Assembly: GCA_010094045.1 (NCBI GenBank)
Contig: ML986744.1
Location: forward strand, 31,147 to 95,146
DNA: 64,000 nucleotides
Direction of reading: 5' to 3'
From: Lojkania enalia
Lineage: Eukaryota > Ascomycota > Dothideomycetes > Pleosporales
This document shows, piece after piece, positions 33,995-45,710 of this stretch (position 1 is its first letter; each line of letters opens with the position of its first letter). The translations under genes were made by a program, and so were the position numbers. The notes under the pieces were generated by a model. The model saw only the letters and a list, made by a program, of their open reading frames with translations. It was not told where the DNA came from and made no database searches.

Positions 33995-35731
33995 ATGTCG
34001 ACTGAGTCTGGCTCGGCGACAATGTCGGAGCGCACGGTACCGGGCTCCGGTGAGCTCGGTGACGCGCAAACTAAAGAGTCTACTTTGTCCTTAGTGCGAG
34101 GGATATTAGGAATGCAAGGTGGTCGTGATTCACGGCTAGGTGAAGATAACTGTGGGGAAGATCTCGAGGCTCAGAGGAGTCTAGGGCCGGTTGATGAGAG
34201 TGCAGGGTCTCAAAGAGTTGCGGAAGCAGAATGCAATCATCCGGGATTGTTGCAGGATAACTGTGTCAGCGGACATATCGCTGGACAAGACTGCCAGAAT
34301 ACCCAGATTTCCAAAATCTCCCAATCCAATCCACAAAACAATGCTCTGGCATCGGTATGCAATCCAAACGAGCTCGCGCCGCAAGTCCCCAAAAACATTA
34401 TCCAAAATTGGCTTAACAATCAACTTATCTCTATCCCGCTCAACGTTCAACGGGCTCAATGTGAACGTTTGGATTGCCCATCGAGTGCCCAATCGGTTGG
34501 AAACGCATCTGTTTGGCTATCTCCAAGCATGCTAGCCCGAAAAAACTTTGACCAATCCATCATATCTGATGTGCAGCGACCGAATGTTTCGAGGGATATG
34601 CCATATACTATGGGATACTTGTCGCCGCCATGGTCCTTGTTACAGTATTCTACACATACAGCAAGAGCTACAAATCCAAAAGTCAAACTTACAAGAAAAT
34701 CAGCGCTGACTCGATACCACAATGCGCTGCCCGACGGACTAGGGAAGAAGATCGGAAGCCTTTCATATATGTATTACACAGGCTCGGAGAATAAGGAACT
34801 TTACCGTGTGTCCCATGCTCTACCTTATCTGCTTGGGCCTGAACGCTACCTGAATGGTTTCAAGATGCTACAGGAACTTGGCGGTAGAGATGCTTTTTTC
34901 AAAAAGGCAGGGAAGCACTCTGAAACAGCACGCCGGATCAATCAGAAAGACAGGCTCCTTCTTTCGGCGGTCCTACTCGCTTCATCGGCGGATGTTCCAC
35001 AGTGGCTTGTTGCTGTTAAAGAGCAATTTAACACGAGGTTGGACAATCTGATCCTGTGGAAAGATATGGGCTCCAACAGTCCAGAACCAGTCTACATCCC
35101 TTTTCAGTATCTCTTGAAGCACCTCATTGACTGGCATCAAGTTGGGTTGCTGAGAAATCTGGACCCAGATCAACACCCCCGCTGGAAAATAACACTTGAC
35201 GAACTTCGGGACAGTGAGACTAGCATCGAATCCCTCAACGGCTGGGAATTCGCCAGTTTGCTAGAGCCGGGCTTTTCGACTAGATACTTGGGTTCGTTTC
35301 TCCACGAAGTGCAATTTGGCGAGTCGTCTAGCATGAACTCTAATCGCTTTCCTTTCTTGAAACCAACAAGCAGGAGTACAGTCACTCCTCTCAGTCGCAA
35401 ACCCGCAGACCCAAACGCCCTATACTCACACCGTTTCACCAATGAATATAAGTTGGGGTATATTCCCGACCTCAATGGCCCCTTCAAATCAGACAGCGTG
35501 AACGACAAGCCGAAGGCGGATGAGCTTGCAAAGGAAGCGAATGCAAAATCAAAGGATCTACCCAAATTAAGCATACTGGCAGCCAGGACCTGGAAGAAGT
35601 TCGTGAGGAGCCGTTCATCGACGTGGTGCAAATGGGTTCTGGGGATCCTTATCGCAAGTGCGATTATTGGAGCCCTTGTAGTTGTTCTTTTCTTGAAGAT
35701 TGGCTCTAGGAGGGATAAGTACAATCAGTAG
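33995..35731 (+). CDS. Orphan tail-anchored protein
   Basis: A single open frame of 578 aa from ATG 33995 (MSTESGSATMSERTVPGSGE). The frame is open upstream to an ATG at 33773, but that stretch looks non-coding. The first third is low-complexity. A middle region (..RYHNALPDGLGKKIGSLSYM.., ..LPYLLGPERYLNGFKMLQEL..) looks like a folded domain I do not recognise. The C terminus has a hydrophobic segment starting WVLGILIASAIIGALVV, followed by a basic tail (KIGSRRDKYNQ), and no N-terminal signal peptide is visible. This suggests a tail-anchored, cytosol-facing membrane protein. It is on the same strand as the ARMH3-like gene, 346 bp downstream. Confidence 0.6.
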   Translation: MSTESGSATMSERTVPGSGELGDAQTKESTLSLVRGILGMQGGRDSRLGEDNCGEDLEAQRSLGPVDESAGSQRVAEAECNHPGLLQDNCVSGHIAGQDCQNTQISKISQSNPQNNALASVCNPNELAPQVPKNIIQNWLNNQLISIPLNVQRAQCERLDCPSSAQSVGNASVWLSPSMLARKNFDQSIISDVQRPNVSRDMPYTMGYLSPPWSLLQYSTHTARATNPKVKLTRKSALTRYHNALPDGLGKKIGSLSYMYYTGSENKELYRVSHALPYLLGPERYLNGFKMLQELGGRDAFFKKAGKHSETARRINQKDRLLLSAVLLASSADVPQWLVAVKEQFNTRLDNLILWKDMGSNSPEPVYIPFQYLLKHLIDWHQVGLLRNLDPDQHPRWKITLDELRDSETSIESLNGWEFASLLEPGFSTRYLGSFLHEVQFGESSSMNSNRFPFLKPTSRSTVTPLSRKPADPNALYSHRFTNEYKLGYIPDLNGPFKSDSVNDKPKADELAKEANAKSKDLPKLSILAARTWKKFVRSRSSTWCKWVLGILIASAIIGALVVVLFLKIGSRRDKYNQ

Positions 35732-36352
35732 AGCATACATCGGAGGTGTTATCTTGCGATGATTTGGTTGTTAAGAGGTGCTTCCTATATCTCTGTGTGT
35801 TTGAAGAATTACAGTAGGTTCCTTTCCTTGGACGCGTTTGCCAAAGGATGATGGTGGGATGTCGGACGTGCCGTGGTTCTGGTGCTGTTTTGTCGTGGGT
35901 TGGATTGGATTGTAATCAATGTAATGTGTGTTTTGATAGTAGCGCCGTAATAGTCAATTCATGCTCACTGTGGTTCAGACTCTATTAAAGAATTAAAATG
36001 ATCGCATGGAGATTGGAATCCCGGATACTTCATTGATAGAGTCAACACAACAATTATTATACTGCCCTCGCAAATCAATCTTTCCCGCATGAAGCATCAA
36101 CTTGTAACGAACCCCCGCTCATCGCTGACCGACTCGTCTTTGCCGTAGGCAGTAATGAGTGTATTTGATTATATAACTAAACTAGGATTCCTATACTAAA
36201 TTTCGGTGTCGGTTCTCCAAATGGAATGCTACTTAACTATTTTAAATTTTATGCTGAGACTCTTTGGAGTTATTGGATTAGGAATTTTCTATACATGAAC
36301 GGATTGTTCTGCGATGAGCATTCACATGACTTCGCGACCTCGTATATGATCC
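35732..36352. other. Intergenic, no gene seen
   Basis: AT-rich spacer after the tail-anchored gene. No domain-bearing frame was recognised. Confidence 0.5.
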
Positions 36353-37475
36353 ATGATCAGGTCCTTATTAGCCGGGATCAATGCCAAAGGGGCCTTGTTC
36401 TTGGCTTTGCCTCTGGCTATGTCTTCTGATCTGAAGTGTTGTCCCTATCCCACCACTACGGGCTTTGAATGTCCTCCGATTTTACTCCGCAGTTTTCATC
36501 TTCAGGTTGCTGAGTCACACTTGGGTCTATCACGATCCTACCGGGATAATTTCATAGTTTTTGTGTACAACGCTACTTCTCGGTTCAATTGCTTTGGTGC
36601 CACTTCTATTACTTATCAAGTCTTAGAAAATTAGACACCAATTCTGCACTGTTGATAGTCATGTTACCGAAGCATCTAGACTTTATTTCTTATTTTAGAG
36701 AACCTATCGGGAATTTCCATGCCGCTACACATTCACAGGGAGAAGATTCTGGCTGGAATGTTGTGGAAATCTGGAGGCTGCAGATAGGTCCCTATTATCT
36801 GGCAGACACGGTTTAAAAGGGAAGAGGACGAACAACTCTTCTCTCGTTATAGGATTGAAAAAAGGCTTTATAGCTACTTTCGATAATGGGAATTGCTCGG
36901 CTTTGGATTACCATTATGCCTCGATGGCCGCCGACTTTTGCGGCGAGCAGGAATACGACCCCAAACAGGTGTTGAGTACCTTTTTTTCAATACGGATAAA
37001 GTCTTTTGGCTTTCTTATTAACACTGAATCGTTCGTTTGCAATGACGAAAAATATCTCTGTCCGGTCGTTGCTGGCGAAGGTTTAGTTTGGTGTAACAGA
37101 GCATGCTACTCGAAACTTCGATACAGGTTAGTTCAATCTGAGGCTTATTTCCTCATCTCAATTTATTTATCACTACTCTATACTCGTTAATGGGCGTATT
37201 ACTTCAACATGATGACGTGTCGAATGTCTAGTTGCGAAGACGACACACTTAGCACCCTTCCGCATTTCGACGGAGTTTTCGAGCTCATCATGTCCAGCCC
37301 GGCCATCCCAGAGATAGGCGAAGAGATATTGCACGCTTGTGAGCAGAAATTTTGGTTCGGAGGATCATCGAAGAGCTACACCTTTTGCCCTCAATGGGAG
37401 GTTAGGGACTGTCACAAATTTGTATCAGATCGATCGCTTTTCCGGGGGGAGGAAGGAGGGTGGGAGCTAGTGTAG
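36353..37475 (+). other. Possible multi-exon secreted Cys-rich protein gene
   Basis: Short + strand frames in succession could be exons. The first, from ATG 36353, begins with a plausible signal peptide (MIRSLLAGINAKGALFLALP) followed by CCPYPTTTGFECPP. Later pieces are Cys-containing (NGNCSALDYHYASMAADFCG near 36890, CNDEKYLCPVVAG..CNRACYSKLRYR near 37040-37125, and a final frame ending at 37475). A GTTAGT donor follows the ..RYR piece. I could not assemble one consistent model, so this may be a decayed gene. It lies upstream of, and on the same strand as, the chitinase. The family was not recognised. Confidence 0.35.
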
Positions 37476-38618
37476 AGTCCTTTCCTTTTGGTTCTTTTAA
37501 AATTTTTCTAATTGCCGTCTTTTTCTCGGAATCTTGCAAATGTGCTGCCATTTTGGGTATCTTACTAGCTGGGGAAAAGGCGGCGCAAGTCCGAGGGGGC
37601 CAGAAAAGCTTTATCGGCACTTATTCCCCCCCCCTTAGATACGAAACCCTTTGAGCCTATCCCTAGCATTGCTGAAATTTCAAGAATCAATGGCTTCAGC
37701 GCTAATGCTAATGGGTCACTGGTCAATATAGGGACCTCGTATGGTTTTTATGCTTGCGTAAGCAAGGACAGTAAATGGAGCATCAGACATGGCTGGGTGG
37801 GGTTTGATATTGGGGAGATAAAGGGATGTCAAGAAGTGAACTTGTTGGTAAGGGATTCAAGGGTTGAGAATGTAAAGTCTTGGCCTTGGGGTTATCTGTG
37901 ATTTAGGCATCTGGGGGTACAATGATGGTGTGATGGCATGCTCTGAATATTGTTGTGTAGGTGATTCGGAAGCCAGCTCTCCAGTGCCGCACTGCACATG
38001 TCTAAAACATCACTGACGGGAGTGTCCAAGACTCACATACAAAATATACTTTAAGCAAAGCATAAAGTGATAATAATGGCTGAGTTCATTCTACTCACCA
38101 TATCTGTCATAGAAACAAGTCTGGCAATAACCGGGTTGAGTAGGTGGCTGTCCGCTACTATCTTCTGGCGTGCCGTCACCAAACTCCCCGAACTCTCGTC
38201 GCCACCTGTTCTTTCACTTTTCCTTGGTTCATATTTGGCGTCCGAATTAAAGATTACGGCCGAAATCGCATCTGCCCGGTATATTCTGCGAAGTTCTGCG
38301 GAAATGAACGCTAAGGAGGTGGGATGAGAGTGATTAATTCCACATGACTTGAGGGGAGCGGACGTGACCGCGTAGTTTCCCGAGACCAGAAATTGAAATT
38401 GCGTGAATTCCAGCTCATAGGTTTTGAGCTTTCCGTTTTAGTGCAAGTTGTTGTTGAGCACCGTCACCTCGCTCCTGCCTTCTGGATAAAGGGTCGGTCT
38501 TCTGCCGCCCACTCCTCTCCTGGGTTCTTACCTCTACCTATCCTTCCCACTTCTCAATTCAACTCCCTTCTAATCGTCTTCTATTCGCGCTCCCTCTGAC
38601 CTCGTCGTGGATCTGGCC
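37476..38618. other. Upstream region of the chitinase gene
   Basis: About 1.1 kb without a convincing gene. A pyrimidine-rich stretch (about 38500-38600) lies just before the chitinase start, as is common in fungal promoters and leaders. Confidence 0.4.
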
Positions 38619-41600
38619 ATGCGTCTCCCTCTCCTCTGCTTCCTGCTCCTTGTAGGTGAGGTCACTACTAGGCAGGCACCTTCCAAGGACTGGGCGCTTG
38701 CTCTGCAGTACGATATCCTCGGCGTCGGTGAAGCATACGCATTTGCCGGCGACAACGGCACACATTCCAATACCATCAGTCGTTTCTTCACCAAAGACGG
38801 CAAGGGATGTGGCCCAAATCGTCCCTGCATCGACAAGTCATGCTGCAACTCGAACGGCTACTGCGGCTTCAAGAAGGAATATTGCAGCCCCGATGCGCCT
38901 GTGACATGTATTTCTGGCTGCGGCGCGAAAGCACAGTGCGGCAAGGACTCAAAGTACAGCAAGAAAAAGTGCCCTCTCAGCCTATGTTGCTCCGACTACG
39001 GCTATTGTGGCACTGACTCAGAATTTTGTGACCAGAACAATAAGGATCACCCATGCCAGAAAGATTTTGGAGGCTGTGAAGTGCACAATGCTCCACAGTG
39101 CGACAAGATCAGCGGATCAGCAACCAATGGTCGAAAGATTGGTTACTATGCCGCCTGGAATACTCGAACCCGCCCATGTAATCGCATCTGGCCGAAGCAT
39201 CTCAAGGCTAAGGGTTTCAGTCACATGAACTTTGCTTTTGCGTCCATTGACCCCAAGACATTCCAGGTCGTACCGGCAGATCCTAACGACGTCAACCTTT
39301 ATCGCCAATTTACTGCCCTGAAAACACCCCGAATGCAAACTTGGATCTCCGTCGGAGGCTGGGAATTTTCTGACGAGGGGCAACCCACTCGTAAAGCCTG
39401 GTCTGATCTGGCTCGCTCAAGAAAAAATCGCCGTACTTTCTGCTTATCAGCGATTCTATTCATGCGAACATACGGCTTCCAAGGAATTGATCTTGACTGG
39501 GAATACCCTGGTGCTACAGACCGCGGTGGCCGTGATGAAGACACCGAGAACTTCGTCACATTAGTAAAGGATATGAAAGCGTTGATCGGTGACACATTCG
39601 GACTCAGCGTTGCCATTCCTGCCACATTCTCGTACATGCAGTTCTTTGACCCCAAAGCCATGGAGCCTTATGTTGATTGGTTCAACCTTATGTCTTATGA
39701 TCTCCACGGCTTATGGGACTCGTCTTACCTCGGTATTGGACCGAAAATCCTTCCACACACGAGTTTGATGGAACTTGAAAAGTTTCTTGTTCCTTTATGG
39801 TTCTCACAGACCGACCCCAAGAAAGTTAATCTCGGCTTTGCCTACTACGGGAGAGGATACACGGTCAAAGACATCAATTGCGCCAATTTGGGTTGCGAAT
39901 TCAAGGCCGGTTCTAAGCCAGGGAATTGCACTGATGTCGGCAGCATTTTGAGTAGGCACGAGATCAAGCGAATAGCCGCTCAGAAGCATCTCAAACCCGA
40001 GCTCATTAAGGATGCCGCCGTGAAAGTGATTAAATGGGACGACCAGTGGGTCTCTTATGATGACAAAGAGACTCTACAGATGAAATTAGAATATGCTAAC
40101 AGTCGGTGCTTCGGGGGTAGTTTCGTTTGGACAGTCGACTTCTACTCTGGGAAGGGAAGGTATGCACCTATTCAAGACATGTTGTTTCGTGTTCTAGAGC
40201 TAACAAATAAACAGTGGCAATACACCGGATCTCGGCAGAGATTCATTCGACGAAGACGGGCACTTCAATGGTGACGTATATCCACTGCCATCGATTTGGA
40301 CATCGCAGAACCCCGGCGTACAATGTTTGCCGCCTTGTACCATTGTACTTCCGCCGTTCCCTCTCCCGTCTAAGACCACTATCCAATGGCCCCCAATCAC
40401 TACTACCCTTGTGACAATCACGGGTGGAACAACTGGAATTTCCTCTACAGTGTTCACCCATAAAATTGGAGGTGTTATTTCTCAAGTAACGAAGACCATA
40501 TTTACGGTGTCTGGGGCACGAACGGGAACCGTGACTACAACCTTCTCAGGATATCCTTTCGAAACGCAGCAAATAAACTTTTGGCCTGTGAGAATTGAGC
40601 CGACAGATGGGGAGACTGCCTCTTTTAGGCCCGTCCCAAGTGTTACTCCGCCGTCATTCTCCGTCACTCTAGCCCCTGGACTTCGGACATTTCCTCCGAG
40701 TCACTATCCGGGTATGTCAAGTCTTTATAATAAAACCAGAACTATCACTGGGCCAACGGACTTGTATTGGTTCCCTACAACATCCGCGACCTGGTCGATT
40801 CAGCCTATGGCAACTCTTCCAATTCAATCACCGACTCTAGGTGGGAGGCCGGCATGTACAACTCAAACAGATCTTCCATGTGATGGAAACACTGCCATTT
40901 GGCCAACGAGAGCCATATGGCGATCGGAATCACCCACTTCGACATGCATCTTAAATTGTGGTGTCAAAGACTGCTGGGTTTTCGGTTGCCCATGCGGAAT
41001 TGATGGACGGCCGAGAGCGCCAGGATGCAACGATGATCTTCCTTCGGATAGTAGCGATGACGACAAGGACGATGATGACGATAATGACGGTCAGTTGGAA
41101 ATGCCTCAAACTTAATGCTTAATCCTCTATGGCTAACACATCCCTAATAGATGACGATGACGATGACGATGACGACGACGACGGTTGGTTCAATTTTTAC
41201 TTTCTCGAATTTGTTCCATATTTATTTTTGACTGACGATTTGGATCAGATAATGATGATTCAGACGAGGAACATGGTGGAGGCGGTAAGTAATTTCGACT
41301 TTAATTATTTCACTAAAGGAATTTTAATCGTATTGATAGGTGGAAAGTGCATATCAAATTGTGACGAAGGTGAAGGAGGGGGATGTGGTATTAGAGGTTG
41401 CGGTAAGTGCCTATTGTCATTCTCCTACATATTAATAATCTTATCCTAACTACATCTATAGGAGGCGGCTGCGGAACATGGGGTTGTGGAGGGTTGTGTG
41501 GTATCCAAGGTTGCGGAACCAACTGCATTGGTGGAAATTGCGAGGGACAGAATTCTAAGTCTTGCGACGACAAGATTAAAACCACAGTGACAGACAAATT

Positions 41601-42567
41601 CGTGAGCTGCACTAAGTATAATAAGTCGAGCTCATCCTGCACCACACCATTCAGCTTAGTTCGCACAGGCTGTGGCATTACGGCGACCACCACGACCACG
41701 AAGAGGGGGCTTACATGCACCAAAGTGCAATTGAGTTTAGATGATGATGAGGTAAGAATTCTCGATATTCAAGTGAGTGATGCTAAATTTTATAGGGCGA
41801 TAATGTAGGAGAACCGCCTAGGTCTACGATAACACCTACCTCGACTCAATCGTCTAAAGAAAGCTCAAAGCCTGCACCATCCTCCACTACTGTACTTCCA
41901 TCACTGACCGCAACGCCTCCTCTCGAAGACAAATGCAAAAACGATAAATGCGACTGCTGCAGCGAGTATTACAATCAATGTGTCCGAGAGACATGTAAAG
42001 GGCCAATCGACAAGGACTGTGTTGTGAGGTGCCGCTCGAGAATGTGCCACGACGATAGGAGTCCGCAAATATGCCGTGTTGGAGGTCGCTGCGCAGCGAA
42101 GATGTGTCCAGACAAGCCAGGCGATCCGCCTTGTGAAAAATGCCAGTGCTGTCTTAATTTCTACTATTCGTGTCAGCGAGAGAATTGTGGTGGTATCCCA
42201 ACGGCGGAATGCGTCAAGAAGTGCGTCAACGAAATGTGTTATCAGAACAATAGCCCTAATGTCTGCCACATGGGCCAGTTGTGTCAACATCACTACTGCC
42301 CAGAGAAGGAAGGCGGCGATCCTAAATTAATTCTGCCTCCAAAGGATATAGCGAAGAACACCGCCATTACGCCGCCACCAAGTGGTATGTAATTTCAGCG
42401 AAAAGATAATCCAGAAGATAATCCTTCAAAAAAAACTGATGTTTACGTAGTACCAATATCTATGATGACTACTTATAGGCGGAATTAACCCGCTTAAATG
42501 TCTGGAAAATCTTTGCAACTTGGTCGAGAATGGTTTATCTACGGTTAGAGGCAATGCAAGAGAGTAA
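38619..42567 (+). CDS. Class V (killer-toxin-like, subgroup C) GH18 chitinase
   Basis: Eight exons (38619-40159, 40215-41089, 41151-41183, 41249-41284, 41340-41402, 41462-41751, 41796-42384, 42479-42567) give 1171 aa, all in frame. After a signal peptide (MRLPLLCFLLLVGEVTTR) come two hevein-like CBM18 modules (CCNSNGYCGFKKEYC and CCSDYGYCGTDSEFC), then GH18 from RKIGYYAAWN. The active site reads FQGIDLDWEYP: D-x-D-x-E is kept, but the first D of DxxDxDxE is Q. MSYDLHG and the substrate-site W..Y region follow. The long tail (VYPLPSIWTSQNPGVQCLPP onward) is typical of this subgroup. It is followed by Asp-rich, Gly/Cys-rich and twice-repeated Cys-rich segments. I saw no LysM. The predicted role is chitin hydrolysis outside the cell. 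Splicing of the tail is inferred from consensus sites. Confidence 0.88.
41090..41461 (+). other. Micro-exon cluster in the chitinase tail
   Basis: Exons of 33, 36 and 63 nt (41151-41183, 41249-41284, 41340-41402) are separated by 55-65 bp introns, all phase 1 on both sides. They encode, in turn, an Asp run, DNDDSDEEHGG and a Gly/Cys stretch (GGGCGIRGCG). Each is skippable without breaking frame. Confidence 0.7.
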
Positions 42568-42763
42568 AGCTAATTGAAGCGGGTATAGAGGGGGTTAGAT
42601 AATAGCAGTTTTCCTGAATAAGTAGGAATTGAATCTGGACCAACAGCTGCTGCCATAACCGGTGATAAACGTAGAAATCTTGCTATATAGTACTTCTACT
42701 CTGCCGAGGGATTATGGTCGTTAGAGCCATTTATAATGGAGTGTAATATCTATAGGGAGGAGA

Positions 42764-44356
42764 CTACAATCGCGATCCGCTTCTGGTAGTCTCCATTTCC
42801 TTTTGTCTATCATAAGTTTTAAAATCAGCTGTATCAGTATTACAGCCAGCAATGATATCTTCAATAACATTTAATTCATCTTGGCCCCAGATGACCCCAC
42901 TTACATCGTCCCAATTCTTATTTTCTGACTCCTTGAACACTCGATAGCATGGAACCCCGCAAATTCCCGCTGCCACTGCTTCAGATGTGAGTTGACGAAG
43001 TTTTTCCTTGATAGCTGGAGTGGATGCTTTTGCGATCAGATCGGCTCCCTGGAATCCTCCTCGGTTCAAGATGTCTTCTAGGACGGATTCATTAGCGACG
43101 TCAGCATTCTGTTCCCAGCAAGCAGAATAAAGTATGGATACGCAGGAAGGTTCGACAATTGCGCATCTTAACACTGTAGGGGTTCGGATCGGAAATATAT
43201 CCGCCCAATGAAATTCGATCATCTTGTCCGGTCCGCCTGCTTGAAAATTGACGGAATTCCAGAACCGCACCCAGTCCGCGTGATCCTGTCTCGAATAGAC
43301 AGCTTTTTGTTGAGATATGGCCTTCATGGGAAACATCGGAGCCCCAATCCTAAGACCCCTTGATCAGCTTTCATAATCGAATATGTTGAACGATAGCAAA
43401 ATCTCGACGAAAGTTTGGGATGAAGACTTACTCTCGGAATAAAGCTCCTAATAACATTGGCTTCATAACAATATCCAGCTGCGTACCAAACATTCGCTTC
43501 ATCTTATTCAACTGTGTCCAGCCAAGGAATGCCCACGGGCTGCTAAAATCATACCAAAATTCCAATCGTGTCCGCTTGGATAGTTCATTCGCTTTAACAT
43601 ATCGTGGCATAAGTTCTTTCAGACCCCGCACCGCACTCCACTCCCCGCCTCTTTGTAACGCTAACAACGATGCTTCTACAAAGTGCATGCGATCCTGGCC
43701 CCAGTAGAACCGCCCATGCCTCTTCTCATTATTGAAATCCGTCCAAACCTCATCTGGGACCCAGAACCCAGGGACACCGAACGCGCCGCGCTCAATCGTA
43801 TCGGTCGTTGCAGCTTCCAAAGCTTTGCGCGCCTCTGCATTAGCAATTACGTTTTCCGTCAGCAATTTTGCACTCGCGATCCCACTCTCTTTTGCGATTT
43901 CTAGTAGCTCTTTGTTTGATGAGACATCCCTCCCTTCGACCCAATATGCTCGAAATAGTGCCTCCGTCAGAACCGCTCTCTCTTCATTAGGCACAGCATA
44001 TAACAATCTCAATGCATTAACAGTCTTCCTCGGATGCTGTGGCGGCGGATTATATGCTATATTATACCTTTTTATCGTTCGTTGGAACGAGCGTGCTGTC
44101 ACTGCTTTCTTGGCAGGATTAAAGAGGTCGGATGCGGAGCCTGCAGCTCCCTGAGGCGCCGACGTGGCGCGATATATGGCCCCCAAAAGGACGGGTTTCC
44201 ATACAAGTGTTGCCGATGCTCGGTCGGCGAGGGCCTGGATGCGGGTTGAGGCGATGTATGCGTAGGGGCAGGAAATCTGGGGGCGTTAGGACGTGGATGT
44301 AGGGTAGGTACAGGGCGACAGACATCGTAATTAAATTCTAGAACTGGGGGTGCCAT
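42764..44356 (-). CDS. Tandem DsbA/HCCA-isomerase-like (kappa-GST fold) protein
   Basis: Three exons on the minus strand (44324-44356, 43432-44276, 42764-43349) give 487 aa. Introns are 47 bp (branch CCTAAC) and 82 bp. The first thioredoxin-like module starts LEFNYDISCPYAYIASTRIQAL, with GAFGVPGFWV..FYWGQDRMHFVE. The second starts RLEFWYDFSSPWAFLGWTQL, with GICGVPCYRV..VIWGQDELNVIE. Each has the cis-Pro GVPxF/Y-type loop and the WGQDxxxxxE end of the 2-hydroxychromene-2-carboxylate isomerase/kappa-GST family. The first residues (SCPY, SSPW) lack a CxxC redox site, so a glutathione-dependent isomerase or transferase fits better than a disulfide oxidase. Substrate unknown. It is the border between the chitinase and the UstYa region. 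Confidence 0.82.
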
Positions 44357-44544
44357 GTTTATACTTGGACTGGAATTGATTTCTATGAGTATATTATAGT
44401 CTCTGAAGACTGTTTTTCAAGTCTACAGTGCTGTAGTCTGTCTTACAGATATCTTGAAAATCTACCTAGGTAGTTTTGGTGCGGGGAAGAAACCGAGGTC
44501 CATTGATTCCGCCAAGATTCATCTACCCTTTCCACGCCGCATCA

Positions 44545-45605
44545 TCACTCACTATCCCCCTTCTCTTCTGGACTCCAATCCATTGGCACAGTAGGAGCAA
44601 TCTGATTATCCCTCGTCCACTCTCGAATCGCGTCAAAGTTTCTACATTTCCGGTGACTGCTGAAATCCGTGCTGACGCCTATTGGACTCTCTGGATCCTC
44701 CATCATCAAACTGGGCGTTGTGTCGGCGTGGCACATTAATGTTAATCTAAGCGTCTCGATGCAATGATCGAGATGCATTCGGATGCCTACATCACTATCA
44801 GAGAAAGGTGCAGGCGTGCGGACGATATGTGTGTGTGTTCGGTAGTAACTAAGCCAGCTCGCTTGGCGGAGGAGATTCTGTAGGAATACTAAGGGTTAGC
44901 AATGTATGTCTACAGCGTTCAGAGAGAGAATTCAGTGGTTGGGTTGTCATACAAGGCAATGCAGTTGATGAAATACGTCTATCATGGCATGATAACCTCC
45001 TTTGCCATCAACAGCTTTACGAGGCCGACGTCCTGCGCCAAGATCCTCGGTGCGATTTATAGAGCTTATTTTGTCTTCGGGGAAGCGGACACCATTGACT
45101 GAGACAATCCCACGATTGTTAGTCTAGCACGCGTTATACAGAGAGGGGTTGACGTACGCCACCACAGTTCCTCCCATCTTTTTTCTAAGTCCGGTGTCGG
45201 TGGGCCTCTGTATTCGGTCTTGTGCGCAAAGTCGTTATCGAAGTCGAACTCCTTATAATTGACCACAGCATTTGCGGGCGCTAGTATTTTCTTGATTAGT
45301 TACCCCCTTCTCCAATTGACTTTGGGTTTCTTACACCAGATGCTGGTTTTGGTGATGCATTGCGATATTGAGGGTTCTTTGAACATGTACATATATCCTA
45401 GTGCAGCAGAAAGTATCATGAAGAAAACGAGGCTAGTATTGGTGATGACCGGTCCCATCGAGCGGCGAGCCGGGAGAACATGTTGAGCGTAGTCTTCGGA
45501 ATCCGTGTCGGAGCTATCTCGTTCTTTCAGCAAGGCTTCAGCATCCACAGTACGATACTGTGATGACCATAGGTTGGGAAAGCTGCTAGATATCTTGGAT
45601 AACAT
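44545..45605 (-). CDS. UstYa-family (DUF3328) protein
   Basis: Four exons on the minus strand (45335-45605, 45158-45280, 44953-45098, 44545-44877) give 290 aa. Introns are 54, 59 and 75 bp with GT..AG and clear branch sites (AACTAATC, GACTAAC, GCTAAC). After a short cytosolic N terminus there is one transmembrane segment (SLVFFMILSAALGYMYMF). The luminal domain has the two family HxxHC motifs, FHQLHCLNLL and HLDHCIETLRLTLMCHAD, which are the proposed metal/catalytic sites. UstYa proteins catalyse oxidative cyclisations in fungal RiPP pathways (ustiloxin, asperipin-2a, phomopsin, cyclochlorotine modification). All key residues are present, so it should be active. It is transcribed away from the repeat-precursor gene 1.2 kb away, which is its likely substrate by inference. 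Confidence 0.9.
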
Positions 45606-45710
45606 TTCTATGAGGAAAATAAAGAGAGAGGAGTTGAACGTCTGTGATGACAGGAGAACCGGTGGATGGCGGTGCTTTCAGAATCCTCCCGAGCGAGACT
45701 TTGACGGATT

